From Epiperipatus broadwayi (lineage: Eukaryota; Onychophora; Udeonychophora; Euonychophora; Peripatidae): 64,000 nt of DNA. This document shows, in pieces, positions 24,191 to 36,274 of this stretch (positions within the stretch are counted from its first letter, which is position 1; the number at the start of each line of letters is the position of its first letter). Location of the stretch: contig JAQFVV010006220.1 in assembly GCA_028023455.1 (NCBI GenBank), positions 9,383,916 through 9,447,915 of the forward strand. The letters run 5' to 3'. The notes beneath the pieces are model-generated. The model worked only from the letters and a program-made list of their open reading frames with translations. It searched no databases and was not told the origin of the DNA. Made by a program: the position numbers and the translations under genes.

Positions 24191-27100
24191 AAAATTATTT
24201 AATAACATATTACTATTAAGAACAGTACTGTCAATTAATATTTACGATTCATCAGCAAAAAAAAAAAATGTTTACTTTGATTACTATTGCTTAAAAATTC
24301 TGAACTGATCTGAAAATAAAAACATTTTAAATGCTTATATTTTACTAAAAATAAATTTAATATGTAGAACAAATATATAAATATTTATTTAGAATTATAT
24401 ATATACTAATATTTAAATTTGTAGCAGTTTTCACTTATTTAATTTTAATAATAAAAAAATTCAGCAATATATGATGTTCTAAAAACTAGGAAGGTTTACT
24501 GTTAAATTATTAATGCATTTACCTTGCTCCTGTGAAATCAATGGACCACGAAGACTACAAAACTAAATATGTTAGATAAACAGTATTGTATCAGTATTGC
24601 TTATTTAAATACTTCTAACTGGTTTACTTATGGATTTCAAATATAAAACATTTTGAATTGTAATTTTTGTTTTAGCAGCTTGAGACACATCAAATAGATA
24701 GATGTGCAATTCGATTAAAACATTTATATTTAAATTAATTTGAAATGAATTGTTGACAAAAGGAACAATACGTTGTTCCTCCGTTTACGTTGTTCCTCCG
24801 TTTGTATACAGTCTTCAAATTTTGAATAAATTTCGTATTTATTTTCTCCAATTTCACTAACAAATTCTTTTAAACTGCAATTAACTATAACAAAGAATAT
24901 TGTTATAAACCTTTAATAATATTTGAAAAAATGTCAAGACTTAAATTTGATTTTAATATATGTAAAACTGTTAGTATTCATTGAATCTGTCATATCTATT
25001 AAAAATTTAACTAATGTTTTTGATATGGTCTAGCGACATAACTTTCATATATGAAGTTTAATAGAGTATTTGACTAAAAACATTTCCTGCTGCATTTCAT
25101 TGAAAGATAAATTGTTGATTCATGATATTGTTTCCAACACAAACCATTTTTATGAACATCTCTATGCTCTTTCTATCATTCTCCCTTCATTTTCTTTTAC
25201 CCTATTATCTTTATAGTCATTTAAGTTGGTATATGACCCAATCATCATGAGACTCATAACATCACTAATTTTCTTGCATTAATTATAGCAATAGGATTGT
25301 GATGTTTGTGCAATCACATTTTCATCCAATCAACTCTTTTTTTTTTTTCTATAAAAAAGTTGAGTTGAAAAAGCAATATTAAGAAATTGATTTATCAGAT
25401 TAACAATGCTTAGTTATGATTTTGCATGAAAGATAATGAATAAAAGCGCTTTATAACTGGGTTTAGAATAGAAGTTTCATTTGATAAATTATTTTATGTT
25501 TAGGCAGCCTACAAATCCCCTCTATGCTACAAATATGAAAAACCTATTTTAAAAAATCAGAAAAATTTATTTTGCAAAACATAACTAAATCACAACACCT
25601 AATGGATTTCTCATTAAAGCAGTAATAAAATCAATAATGTTAATAATAAAAATAAATACTTCATAAACATATAGATGCATAAAATATATAAATTTCCTTA
25701 ATGTGAACTTTTCAGAACTAGAATAAAATACATTATTTATAACTAAAGAGATGTCTAGATTTCAAATTGATATACTTGCTCTTTATAAACTTCCAAAAGG
25801 AATTTTAATTAAACATGTGAATTGAATACTTTTAAAAAAGTTTAAGTTTTTCTAAAACATTTAATAGTTAATATTAGATCATGAAAGTAGTTCAAAATAT
25901 AAATACAATTAAAATATCATCATCACAAACTTTTAGACAAACATGTAGATAATGACATTTTTTTGTTTTTTTCTAAAGGCAATTCATCAAACAAACAAAC
26001 TGAAAGTTGTATTATGTTTGTAGTGAAGTCTAATATCTATTTTATATTTTTGGAATTCTCAGACATATTAATGACGGTCTTATGATATTAAACATTGATT
26101 AAAGCAATGGCTTATGATCCAGCACTAAATTCAGAAAGTTCTGAGAAAGAACACTTTTATTCTTTCTTAGATCATACCAGTAGCAACTTTGGAACAAAGA
26201 TTTTGCAAATAATAATAATAGTTCTGAGAACTAAAAAGGAATGCTATTATTGGATTTTTATACAACATATAGAATGTTTATCATAAAATTACTATTAAAA
26301 AAATGTGATGCATTAATGCTTAATATAATGGCATTTTATGAATTATGTTATAATTAGTGCAGAATGTGGAACAGATCATAGACAATATGCTATAAGCTTA
26401 AAATGATAAGACTCATTTTAAATTATGGATCTTATTACCAATATATTGGTAAAAAATTTGATGGTACTCATGCTTTATTTTATTAAACCTAAAACTGTCA
26501 ATTTAGATTTTCAAATTTATTATGATATTAAAGCATGAAATTCTCTTAAGAAGTATGTTGAGAACTAAAATAAATTGATTCCTAGATTTGCTAAAAATAA
26601 GAATTCTGATTGATTCATTGGTTATGATCATATTTTTATATGTTTGATTAAAAGAAAATATAATGCATTATCTACTTTTCAGAATAATAAATGGAAAATG
26701 AAGTTCATAAGTAAAATAAAGATTTAAAAACAGAAATGGAATGGTTAAAGCCTTGTGATATACCTGGTGAAGTTTTTAAAATATGGTGATGATACATTGT
26801 CTTTAAAAGAAAGTGAATTTTTTTTAGAAACATGTAGATGCATGAATTTGTATCATCTGATTTTATGTAGAATTATGTTTCTGTTATTCAAAGTTATAAA
26901 AAATAAACAAAAATATAGAAGATGACAATTATAATTGTTGAATGTTGTTACCAAATGCAGCAAAAATACTTAGAATAACATCTGAATTAATAATGATATT
27001 TGTATATTTGAATATTATATACAAACAATCAGAAATATAAGATGTACAAGATTTACAGATTTCAGTCAAAGAATAGTCTTCCTAAAAGAATGAACAAGTA

Positions 27101-27494
27101 ATTTATTTGCATTTTTCACAATGTAGCTGGTTAAGTTGACTATGATGCTATAATCTAAAATGAGACGATAATTCATTGGTTAGTTAGCTTGGATCACAGT
27201 AATCAAGATGATTTGTTCATTGGTACAGTAAGTAACCACTAATATAATGATAAATACAGAGTTGATTATTAATTTAAATTTAATAATTATTAAAAAACTC
27301 AGGATTTATCTTTTAGAAATATATTAAAATTAGCAACTATGGATATAATTAGATAATCAGATAAAATAAATTTTTAATAGCTCATTGCAAAAAAGAACCT
27401 CTTTTACAGCCCTACAAAAGAGAATATCCCCCAAATTAATAAACTGCTTTCTCATGAGGATTTAAAGCTATTTTTGCTTTACTTTCTTATTATT
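24191..27494. other. AT-rich non-coding DNA with a 17-bp tandem duplication
   Basis: No recognisable gene. At 24770-24803 the 17-mer ACGTTGTTCCTCCGTTT is perfectly duplicated, and the preceding AGGAACAA is an inverted match to TTGTTCCT. The region at 26090-26950 has some longer broken frames, but I could not match them to any family. Confidence 0.5.
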
Positions 27495-28240
27495 GTAACG
27501 GGATGGGGTGGATCAATAAAAGGATCTGGGGTGTTGGAATATCATCATCAACCCCAAGTCAATACAAAATGAAATATCAATAATCTACAAAAGTATATAT
27601 AAGTAAAACATATTTAAGGGGAGCATGAAATCAAAATCTCTGTGAGATCATTGAGAGATCAGAAAAGCAACTAAAGGCATAATTAACCATCAACCAGCAT
27701 TTTAAAGTAAGAGAAAGTACCATTTATCAGTAATAATAAAAGTAGATCAATACCATAAATCAGCAGTCCATCCTGTGGCTGGATTTGAACAATAAAAAAT
27801 ATAAATCAACAGTCAACCTTGTGACTGGATTGGAAATTGGTCTTCTGTAGACCAGGCTAACTATTGAGTCTATGCCAGCTTGGTGCAATTATTTAATCAT
27901 TAATTTGGAGACACAACCTAAGTGCTAATCCATTAGAACACATAAGCAGAAAATCTAAACAATAATGCTGGGACATTTAAAACATGTTCATCATCATCAA
28001 TGCTCTGGCCACTTGTACTGTCCAACTATAAACTTAATTTCTAATAAGACTAAATTAAAATTAATATAGTGCATGGACTTTAAAGAATATAATCTTATGC
28101 ACCAACCAGGATGATGATGATTGATCATTGCTGGATGCCCCAAAAGCACTAAATATACATCCCCATTCATAAATTCATCCCATGCATTAATCTAGCTCAG
28201 AGAACACACGCTATATTACTGTATGTGACCAAGAGATGAT
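27495..28240. repeat. Unclassified GC-richer block with a 46-bp tandem pair
   Basis: Composition rises relative to the flanks. ATAAATCAGCAGTCCATCCT...TGGATTTGAA (27755-27789) and ATAAATCAACAGTCAACCTT...TGGATTGGAA (27801-27835) are imperfect tandem copies with a 46-bp period. They are followed by a small hairpin (TGGTCT/AGACCA near 27838-27854). CATCATCATCAATGCTCTGG near 27990 is partly mirrored near 28110. These features suggest an old transposable element, but no ends or family could be set. Confidence 0.35.
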
Positions 28241-28669
28241 GCAATACAATTTTTAATAGTTGAATATAAGTTTATTAACAACAATAACAAAAATTGAAAT
28301 TAAGGTCCATTTCTGATTTTGATTACAGTACAAAATTTCAAATGATTACATTGCAATTTACATGATTACTATTCAAAATTCAAATAATAGATTTAATTGT
28401 TATTCAATAATTACAAAAAATGATTAAATTTTACATATATGCCCTATTTTAATTTGTTACACTAATATTACATTTTTCTAATTAATTCCATTTTGAAAAC
28501 ATACAGAAAATTTCACACATATATGTATGCATAAACAACATATAAATATAATTCCAAAATCAGTTATCAAATTCTATTACAGCTTTCTTTTATTCTTTTT
28601 TAAAAAATATATATAGCCAATTTTCGAGAAGTTAGAAAGCTTTTTATCAGGTTACCCTTCAACTAATTA
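28241..28669. other. AT-rich non-coding DNA
   Basis: Nothing gene-like is visible. The last bases lead into the 8-bp target duplication of the DNA transposon that follows. Confidence 0.5.
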
Positions 28670-30063
28670 TAAATGTCGGTTCTAGTCTTATAGCTAAACA
28701 CACCACTCTATGGCGCCATTTTTGCACTAAAACACATAAAAATGCCGTTTCCGCGGCTGACACGTTCAAACCTGCATTTTCTATAATACAACTTTTTTGT
28801 TGTGCTACAGATTGCAGGCCGCTATGTCGTGTCGCAGTACAGCATGTATGTCGCATCGCAGCAAATAAATTTTCCGAATTCGCACAGTTTAACAATAGTT
28901 AGGGCCTGGTGAGAGGGTGTAGGTATTTGAATTGGATGGATATTGTTTTCATTGGATTTTTTTTTATTTTAAAATATTGAAATGTTCAGATTTTGTAAAG
29001 TAATAATTATCAGACTTTTTACACCGTACTGTATCGAAGTTTTAAGTGGTAAATGTTGACAACATATATGTGTAAAGTGAGTTGGAATTAGGTAACTCGT
29101 CAAGTAACATACTGTTTGTAACATTCCACGAGACAAACAAGATTCTACTGTGTGTATATTTTTGAAGAAAAAAAGAGCGGTAACACAAAAATATTCAGTA
29201 AGAAAAGTACAATTGTACACTGTTTTTTTAAATGTCATAAAAAGCATATATTATAAACATGGTTAATAAGTAAAAAAGACATTTTATATATATATTTGTT
29301 GTTATTTAAAAAAGTTTGTTTCTTTCTTTTCTCCGACTACTGTTATACTTTGTTGAATATAGTTTACGTTTATTGTTATCATTTATTTTATAGATATTAG
29401 TAAAAAAAAATTTACAAAAATACGATTTTGATATTTTTTATTTTAGCATTACAAACAACAGAACACTAACCCTAAACCTAACCCTAAAATTAATCCTAAA
29501 ACTAACCCTAAACCTAACCGTAACAACTTTTACTTTTTGTTGTCATTCTATTTGAAATAAAAAATAGCGGTAATATCTGTTTGTCTGTTAAAAAAAAAAA
29601 AAGTAAAACAAAGACTAAAAAAGTAAAAAATAGCGATAACACAATAATATATGTTTCTCTGTAGAAATAAAATGTAAAAGAAAGACTAAGAAATTTTACT
29701 TTTTATTCCGATTATGAGTTTTTAAACAACAAGAAAAAAAAAGCCATAACCCCAGTAAAAAAATCTCCGATAGAAAATTGATTTTTCTAATAAAGCAAAC
29801 TAAAAAACACAAATCAAATTGTAATTTTTTTATTTTATTTTACATTTATTATTATCACTTAATTTGTATATGTTAATAAATAATATTTAAAATTAAATAC
29901 TATTTAAAAATGACGATTTTCTTTTGTTTTTATTTTCGCATTACAAAAAACACATCAAAATGATTATAATTAACGGCCCGGGAATGATCATATTTTATAG
30001 TTTTAGCGTGAAAACGGCGCCATCGAACAATGTCTTTATCTATAAGACAAGCACCTAAATGTC
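28670..30063. mobile_element. Unclassified DNA transposon with TIRs and perfect 8-bp TSD
   Basis: TAAATGTC at 28670-28677 is repeated exactly at 30056-30063. The element between them (28678-30055, 1378 bp) begins GGTTCTAGTCTTATAG, and its other end, reverse complemented, begins GGTGCTTGTCTTATAG. The inverted repeat continues imperfectly for about 45 bp to a shared ATGGCGCC box and a CTAAAAC box. No transposase frame is present, so it is non-autonomous. Inside are a telomere-like tract, repeats around a TAGCGGTAA/TAGCGATAA motif (near 29175, 29565 and 29625), and a diverged direct repeat of about 100 bp (about 29370-29460 and 29838-29953). An 8-bp duplication fits hAT, P, Merlin or Zisupton-type elements, but a GGT start is not the usual hAT CAG/TAG, so the superfamily is left open. 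Confidence 0.85.
29466..29524 (-). repeat. Interstitial telomere-like repeat tract
   Basis: About 59 bp of degenerate CCTAAC/CCCTAA repeats (CTAACCCTAAAC twice, then variants with AATTAATCC and CCGTAAC). The reverse strand reads as TTAGGG-type animal telomere repeat. It lies wholly inside the transposon at 28678-30055, so it probably travels with that element rather than marking a chromosome fusion or healed break. Confidence 0.75.
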
Positions 30064-30169
30064 TTTAAAGTTAAAAATATAGATTTAAAATGTCTATCAA
30101 ATGAATTATTTAAAAACAACTCACTTTATATACTTTTATCTGTACTTCTCTGCATACAGACACAGCAGC

Positions 30170-30830
30170 ATACTTATAATTATTTCTTTATTCAGCCGGT
30201 GCTTCTCTTGGGCAAGATGGTTTTTTTGTCAATCCAGGCAATTGTCATCATCAGGTAAAAGTATATAATTCAGGTAATTTGTTGGCATACATTGATTTCT
30301 TTTGTAGTCCAAGCAATTGTCAAGCTGTCTTCTAGAACATATTTAAGCAGCTAGTTGATCCATTTGAAATGACCCTGGCCTCATGATATCAAAACTCTGC
30401 AGTAAACAATAGGGTGGCTACTGGACTGTACTCCCTTAGATCTTCATAGGAGCTCTGTATAACTCTGCTAGCTATTTTGTCCTCCTTTTTTTTCAGACTA
30501 CTGATTCAGAAGTGACCCAGCTTCAAGTAAATCAAAACTCCTGTGAAGGAAAATAGTAGCAGCTCCTGAATCTACTGTCTTGCCTTCAGCTACATCAGTT
30601 CATGGTAGCTATTCTGCCAACTCTACGGTCAGCTAAAAACCAACTGCTGCAAACTTCAATAAGCTGCAACAAAATATTGTAACCAACTTTCAATAAGCTG
30701 CAACAAAATATTGTAACCAACTTTGCAACTGACCTGTTCTTACAAAAATCTAGTATTCAGACTGCAGCTGATATTTTTATCAGCCCTTTTATAAAATCAT
30801 CTGAGGTGATAACAACACCTTGATTGAAAA
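30170..30830. other. Unidentified GC-richer block with internal repeats
   Basis: Clearly less AT-rich than its flanks. It contains a perfect 34-bp tandem pair (30657-30724, landmark CAATAAGCTGCAACAAAATA), a loose repeat of AGGCAATTGTCATC/AAGCAATTGTCAAG, and a more diverged duplication of roughly 160 bp (TATCAAAACTCTGCAG... near 30389 against AATCAAAACTCCTGTG... near 30529). No frame longer than about 60 codons exists on either strand. It could be an old transposon, an untranslated exon or a regulatory region; the sequence does not decide. Confidence 0.4.
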
Positions 30831-33095
30831 CAGAGTTTTATTTTTATCTTTCTAATTCCTTGAAATCTACAAACATGTTTTAATTAATTAAAAATTTTCA
30901 AAAACAAATATGGTGTTTTTACATTTCAAAATCAGAATAATAATACAATATTTATATTTATTCAGACCCTTTAAAGGTTTAATTTATAAAACAATTTTTA
31001 TTTTAAATCAGAGTTATTATTTATTATTATTTTTATTTCAGTGAATGTAGAAAATATCTACTACAATTTTTGTCTGTGTTTATTTCTACTTTTCCTTTCA
31101 ACTTTATATATATATACACACACACTATATATGACCCAACTGGTTACACTATGAATAGTTAGATATCCATTTGCTAATCAATAATTAGCTAGTCTAACTA
31201 TACTATACATGTCATTGTGAATGCAAAATATTGAAATCGTTTGATATTTGAACAACTTCATAAATTTTTAAGTATATCAAGTCATGGGTGAGGCTTTGAC
31301 ATTCATAACATCTACGTCATTTAAACACAATTTTTAGTCAATCTTTTTTTTTAGTTTGATTATAAATAAAGTAAAAACATATAAATGATATTATATCTTA
31401 CAACTAATGTTTTTATTTATGGCCATGGCGAATGTACATTAAATAAGAAAAAATTAAGCAGTAAATATATTGGATTTAAATTTTAGTTTATATGTGCATG
31501 CTGTTGATAAAAAAAAAATTATTAAATAAGTCACTTCACAGGTCATTTAACATCATTTATGAGTTAACAATGAGAAACTATAGTCAAATAAATAGAAATT
31601 ACATATAGTGATAATGGAAAGAGTAAGTAAAAAGTATATGTGGGTATTCACTTATTACATACTATACAGTATACACCATTTATCTTGAAAATATTTTTAA
31701 AAAAGGAAAGTTGTTATCCATTACTAACTTTAATACAAAATGAACAATGGAATTAAATCAGTTTAAAATTTTAATTTTACTACGCAACTTGATTAATTTC
31801 AGATAGAGAAACTGGAAAACTACAAAAGAAGTTAAAATTCATTTGTTGTTTATAAACTATTGTAAAGAGGTGATCACTTGATACTTCTAAATGCATTAAA
31901 AAAATTAAAAATATATAGGAAGAAACAATTATTTCAACAAAACAAACACAAAAGATAGTTTACTTAATTTTATAATTTATTTTATTTGAATATTAACAAT
32001 GAGAAAGTCAATTTATTTATTAATTATTGTATATAGTAGCTACTTGAAAAGTTTCACATATTTACAGTTCAAAAGAAATGTGTTGTAAAAGAAAAAATAA
32101 TAATAATGAATTTAAGTGAAAGATAAAAGAATCATTTCCTAGTTATTTCTAATTTTAAAATCATTGTAGGAAATACAAATATACAACAAACATTACTAAC
32201 ATTAACTTGATAAAATTCTTTAACAGTTACTTTTCAAATGCATAATCAAACAGAAATAGATTAATGTTATTGGTAATAGTTTGCATTTGTTTATCACCAT
32301 ATGATATAATAATTATAATATTAGAAAATATAGCTAGGATCTTGTAAAGATAGTAGCTACTAAAACATTACTGTAATTGAGCATTTTAGAGTAATGATTA
32401 AAAAAAAGAATTAAAATGAATTGAAATAAATATAATGAACAAAAACAGAATAAAATTTGATGATATAAAAAACCATAAACTAACTTCATCTATAGTAAGT
32501 GTATCATAAGTATTAAGTAACAATAGTAAAAAACTATAGAATATTAAGTTTAAATGCTTAATGGAATTGTATGGTCTATTTTAATCAAATATTGTATTAA
32601 ATCTGACACTATTATTTTTATTACATACTTTTGATATCTAGAAATAATACATCACAGTATATAGTCCTGTAGATATACTCTGATATTATATCATTTAAGT
32701 TGAATAATAATAATAATCAATAACATCTATAATTAATATCAAAACAAGTAATAATAAATCTGAATTTTTATCCACATGGAAAAAAAATCTTGATAGCTGA
32801 AATGATTTGACTTTGTTATAAATTAATATTTTAATAAACACACTGATATGCTTTATTACAATAAAACATAGTAGTGTTTAATATTTAAATTTTCTTCATG
32901 TTTCTTAGTCATATTTTATTATCAACATTTAAAATAAGCAATTAAAAGTTCAATTATATATTTAATAAACAAAACAATATTTAATGAAGTAATATTTACA
33001 TCAAAATTAAGTAAACTACTCCTTAAAGCTTACATTAGAATGTGATGTACCATTTCTTTATTTAAACCTTGTTATAATATCAGTTATATAATAAC
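30831..33095. other. AT-rich non-coding DNA
   Basis: No gene. At 31155-31201 a nested hairpin has an outer stem ATAGTTAGA/TCTAACTAT and an inner stem GCTAAT/ATTAGC. A C/A-rich microsatellite (ACACACACAC) lies near 31118. Confidence 0.5.
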
Positions 33096-33320
33096 GTGAA
33101 AGCTAAACACCTTCAAACAGATACGCTTTAAAAATGCTTAAGTGACAGCCAATCAGATGGAATAATGGCATCACATGGGACTCCAAGTTCTAAAACACAA
33201 GCCAGAACTATTAGAAGAAGATGGATCCATCTTAATCTATGCCTCAATTATATTTAAATAAGCCAGACTAAAGCATTTTGAACTAAGAGTGTGAAGCTTA
33301 AATACCTTCACATTTAATCC
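33096..33320. repeat. GC-richer insert between short direct repeats
   Basis: GTGAAAGCTAAACACCTTCA near 33096 and GTGAAGCTTAAATACCTTCA near 33291 are similar direct repeats bracketing about 170 bp that is GC-richer than its surroundings. This fits an old insertion with a decayed flanking duplication, or a diverged two-unit tandem repeat. No family was recognised. Confidence 0.35.
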
Positions 33321-34368
33321 ACTAAATATTATATATATAAATTAACAATGTGAAATCATCCGATTTACAACGAAGTATTATTTTTAAATCTAATGACGCT
33401 TAAATTTAATATATTTACATTTATTAATATCAGTTATAATAAATTTAAAACCTACATTATTTGATCTAAATCAAACAATCCAACTAATTATTAATACTGG
33501 ATGAAATATTTTTTATATATACCAACATAATTTTCAGGACAAACAGGATCTAGCAATTGAAGTACTGACTATAAATGTAAAATAAAACAAAACACAAGAT
33601 TTCTACTAGCTTATTTTTTATCACAATCCCACTCTCCAAATGTATATATATCTTCTTCATTTTAAATTTATTTTATTACCTACATGGTCTAAATATATTT
33701 TGCAAATAATAAAACTATAGCATAATTATAGTGATGGTAAATGGTCAAATTATTAGTAACCCTTTTGCTTCACTTCACACTGAAATTGCTATAATTTCAT
33801 CAATTGTAAATCATGCAAATCTTAATTTTTACTTTTTGATCATATATTCTTTTCATTATATTAAAAAGGCATATGTGCTTTTTTCTAAATTTATTCTTGT
33901 TTCATGTCAATAAAAATGATTTCCATTTCTATCTTCCCTGCATTTATTTCTTCTAGAATTTTATAAATGTTCAGACATTGTTTTTCTATAAATAACACCT
34001 ATAAAACTGATGATATTATTACTATTTTATAAAGAGTCAAATTTCTATTATCATTTCCCATATCATTTGAAAATTAATATTACTCTTAATGGTTTCCAAT
34101 TGTTTTATCTCAGTTATCATATTTGATCCAAAGAATTTTTCAATGATTTTTCCCTCTAATTCTATAATTATTTCAAATGACAATTCAACTAAATCTTTCA
34201 CTTTCCTAGTTATAATCTGCTTATAAAAAAAAACTTTCAGCAAAAGTTTCTAAATTTATAGGTCTATGCAGATCTTTTGGATTGCTAGTAACTGTAAATC
34301 TAGGTTCATTCCTAAGATACAAAATATCTAAATGTAATGCTTCCTATTTACCATACATCCAGATATAT
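33321..34368. other. AT-rich non-coding DNA
   Basis: Nothing recognisable. Two 60-70-codon frames (33731-33913 forward, 34037-34243 reverse) have AT-driven composition and no motif, so they are not called. Confidence 0.5.
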
Positions 34369-36087
34369 GTAAATTCATTGAATGCAGTAAACACTTAGAC
34401 AATACCAATATCAATAACAATCTCTGTTGTCAAAGCAGCCTCCTATTAACAATAAAGGAGGAAATCCACCTTTATTTATGGTAAATATGTTTATATAGAC
34501 ATTAAAGATTGCATCTTGATCACAATGAATGAAATTGACATAAGTTTAAATAAATCTCATTAAACAGTTAAATATACGCTGTTCTGAATGCAGACTAACA
34601 AATAGTCAATTATAATATTCAAACTGCACTCCTACGATAATTAATAATTTTTATTAGTCATTCATTAGACTAGAGATTCCTACTTAATGAATAATATTTC
34701 TGTAGTGTAATTTTCACTACACAATTCTCATCCAAGATAGGGACTGATTTTATACACTTTTAGCATTTTTGTGGAGAGGTGTCAATCATAAGCATATAAC
34801 CACAAACATGTTACAAGGACATATGATCCCCAAGATGCACATTTCATGCTAAACTAGTATTCAACAGTTGTCCTAGGCCACAATCTCTTACATATATCTT
34901 TATCAATGTTCACTAACTAGATAGCCAATTACTACAGTTTAAACAATGTGACAAACTTGCTACTATCACAACACACACAAACCACTTGATGAAAGTATAT
35001 TAATAATTTTTATTAGTCATGTCATTAGATTAGAGATTATCCAGATAATGAATAATATTTCTGTAGTGTAATTTTCACTATACCACTATCACACAAGAAA
35101 GGGACATGACCAAAAAGAGGTGAAAAAGATATATGAGCTCCAAGATGCACATTTTGTGCTGAACCAGCACCCAGAACACAATCTTTTATACATATCTTTA
35201 TCATTTTTCAGTATATATAGATAACCAATTACTACAGTTTAATTGATGTGACAAACTTACTGCCCTCACAACTTTGACACAAACCATATGATCCAAATAT
35301 ATGAATGCTATTAGTCATTTATTAGATTAGAGATTATCCACTTAAATTTCTATTGTGTAACTTTCACTATACTATTCTTATGCAAACTAGACTGGTTTCT
35401 ATCTACTTTTAACACTTTGTGGAAGGGTGTAATCATAAACATATGACCAAAGATATGAAAAAGATGTAAGATCTTCAAGATGCATATTTCATGCTGGACC
35501 AGCATTTATCAGCTGGCCCAGAACACAATGTCTTATGCATATTTTTAATCATTGTTCAGTATATATAGAACCAATTACTACAGTTTAATTGATAAAGGTC
35601 AAACTTACTGTCATCATAACTTTGATACAAGCCACTTAATGGCAGTATATTTTTATTATTTCTGTAGTGTAGTCTTGGGGATCATACAGCTTTTTTACAT
35701 GTCTTTGGTCATAGGTTTATGATTTAATCCCTCCACAAAGTGTTAGAAATGGACACAAACAAGCCCCTACCTTGTGTGAGAGTGATGTAATGAAAATTAC
35801 ACTACGGAAATTTTATTTATGCAATTGTACAAAATATTATTCAAATAATAAAACTAATAATGTTCAAAGCTAGATAAGTTTATAAATATAAATTCATTAA
35901 AAGGAGTCAACACTTAGACAATACCAATATCAATAACGATCAACAATCTCAATCTATTGTCAAGGCAACCTCCTTTTAATAATAAATGTGAAAATTCACC
36001 TTTATTTATAGTCTAACATGTTTATAGAGATATTAAAGATTGCAACTTGATCACAGAGAATGAAATTATTGATACAAAGTTTAAACA
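34369..36087. repeat. Composite locus: direct repeats bracketing a family 3 array
   Basis: The segment at 34369-34556 (landmarks ACTTAGACAATACCAATATC, CACCTTTATTTAT, TTGATCACA) recurs in the same orientation at 35887-36087 with small insertions, about 85 percent alike by eye. Between them lies the family 3 array. The arrangement could be two members of a longer tandem repeat, a segmental duplication, or the long direct termini of a composite element. There is no coding sequence and no LTR-type TG...CA boundary that I can confirm. Confidence 0.6.
34641..35822 (+). repeat. Family 3 tandem array with a terminal inverted unit
   Basis: Three direct units start near 34641, 35000 and 35298; the landmark TTAGTCA is at 34654, 35013 and 35311, giving spacings of 359 and 298 bp. 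Each unit has TTAGTCA...TAGATTAGAGATT, a small hairpin TAGTG...CACTA around GTAATTTTCA, a TGCTG...CCAG box, CAATTACTACAGTTTAA and ACAACTTTGACACAAACCA-like sequence. A deletion near 35672 joins to a partial unit in reverse orientation (35672-35822), so part of the locus can form a large hairpin. Related copies are at 21035-21205 and 43655-44300. There is no coding content. Satellite-like behaviour or a multiplied DNA element are both possible. Confidence 0.75.
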
Positions 36088-36274
36088 GATATATATGAAG
36101 AATGCTTAGTCTATATTCCTCACCATGAGACATAATAATCAATGATCATTGATCCATCAGCAATACAATGACAACAAAAATATTACAATGTATGTTATTA
36201 TCATATATTTTCTAAAAAAGGTTTATATATTTATAAATTTTGTATATAAATTTGTACTTTTAGATCTCTCAGGA

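Noticed and set aside
26095-26950. Longer broken frames (for example 26095-26286) suggesting a decayed coding region
   Set aside because: No family motif in any frame; composition is consistent with chance.
28659-28895. 78-codon reverse-strand frame with a cysteine-containing translation
   Set aside because: It lies across the terminal inverted repeat and subterminal region of the DNA transposon at 28678-30055 and has no recognisable domain, so it is a by-product of that GC-richer sequence.
28969-29247. 92-codon reverse-strand frame inside the transposon
   Set aside because: No transposase or other motif; hydrophobic, AT-driven composition. Not enough to call a gene.
34369-36087. LTR retrotransposon interpretation of the two direct repeats
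   Set aside because: No gag or pol sequence, no primer binding site or polypurine tract, and the interior is a tandem array.
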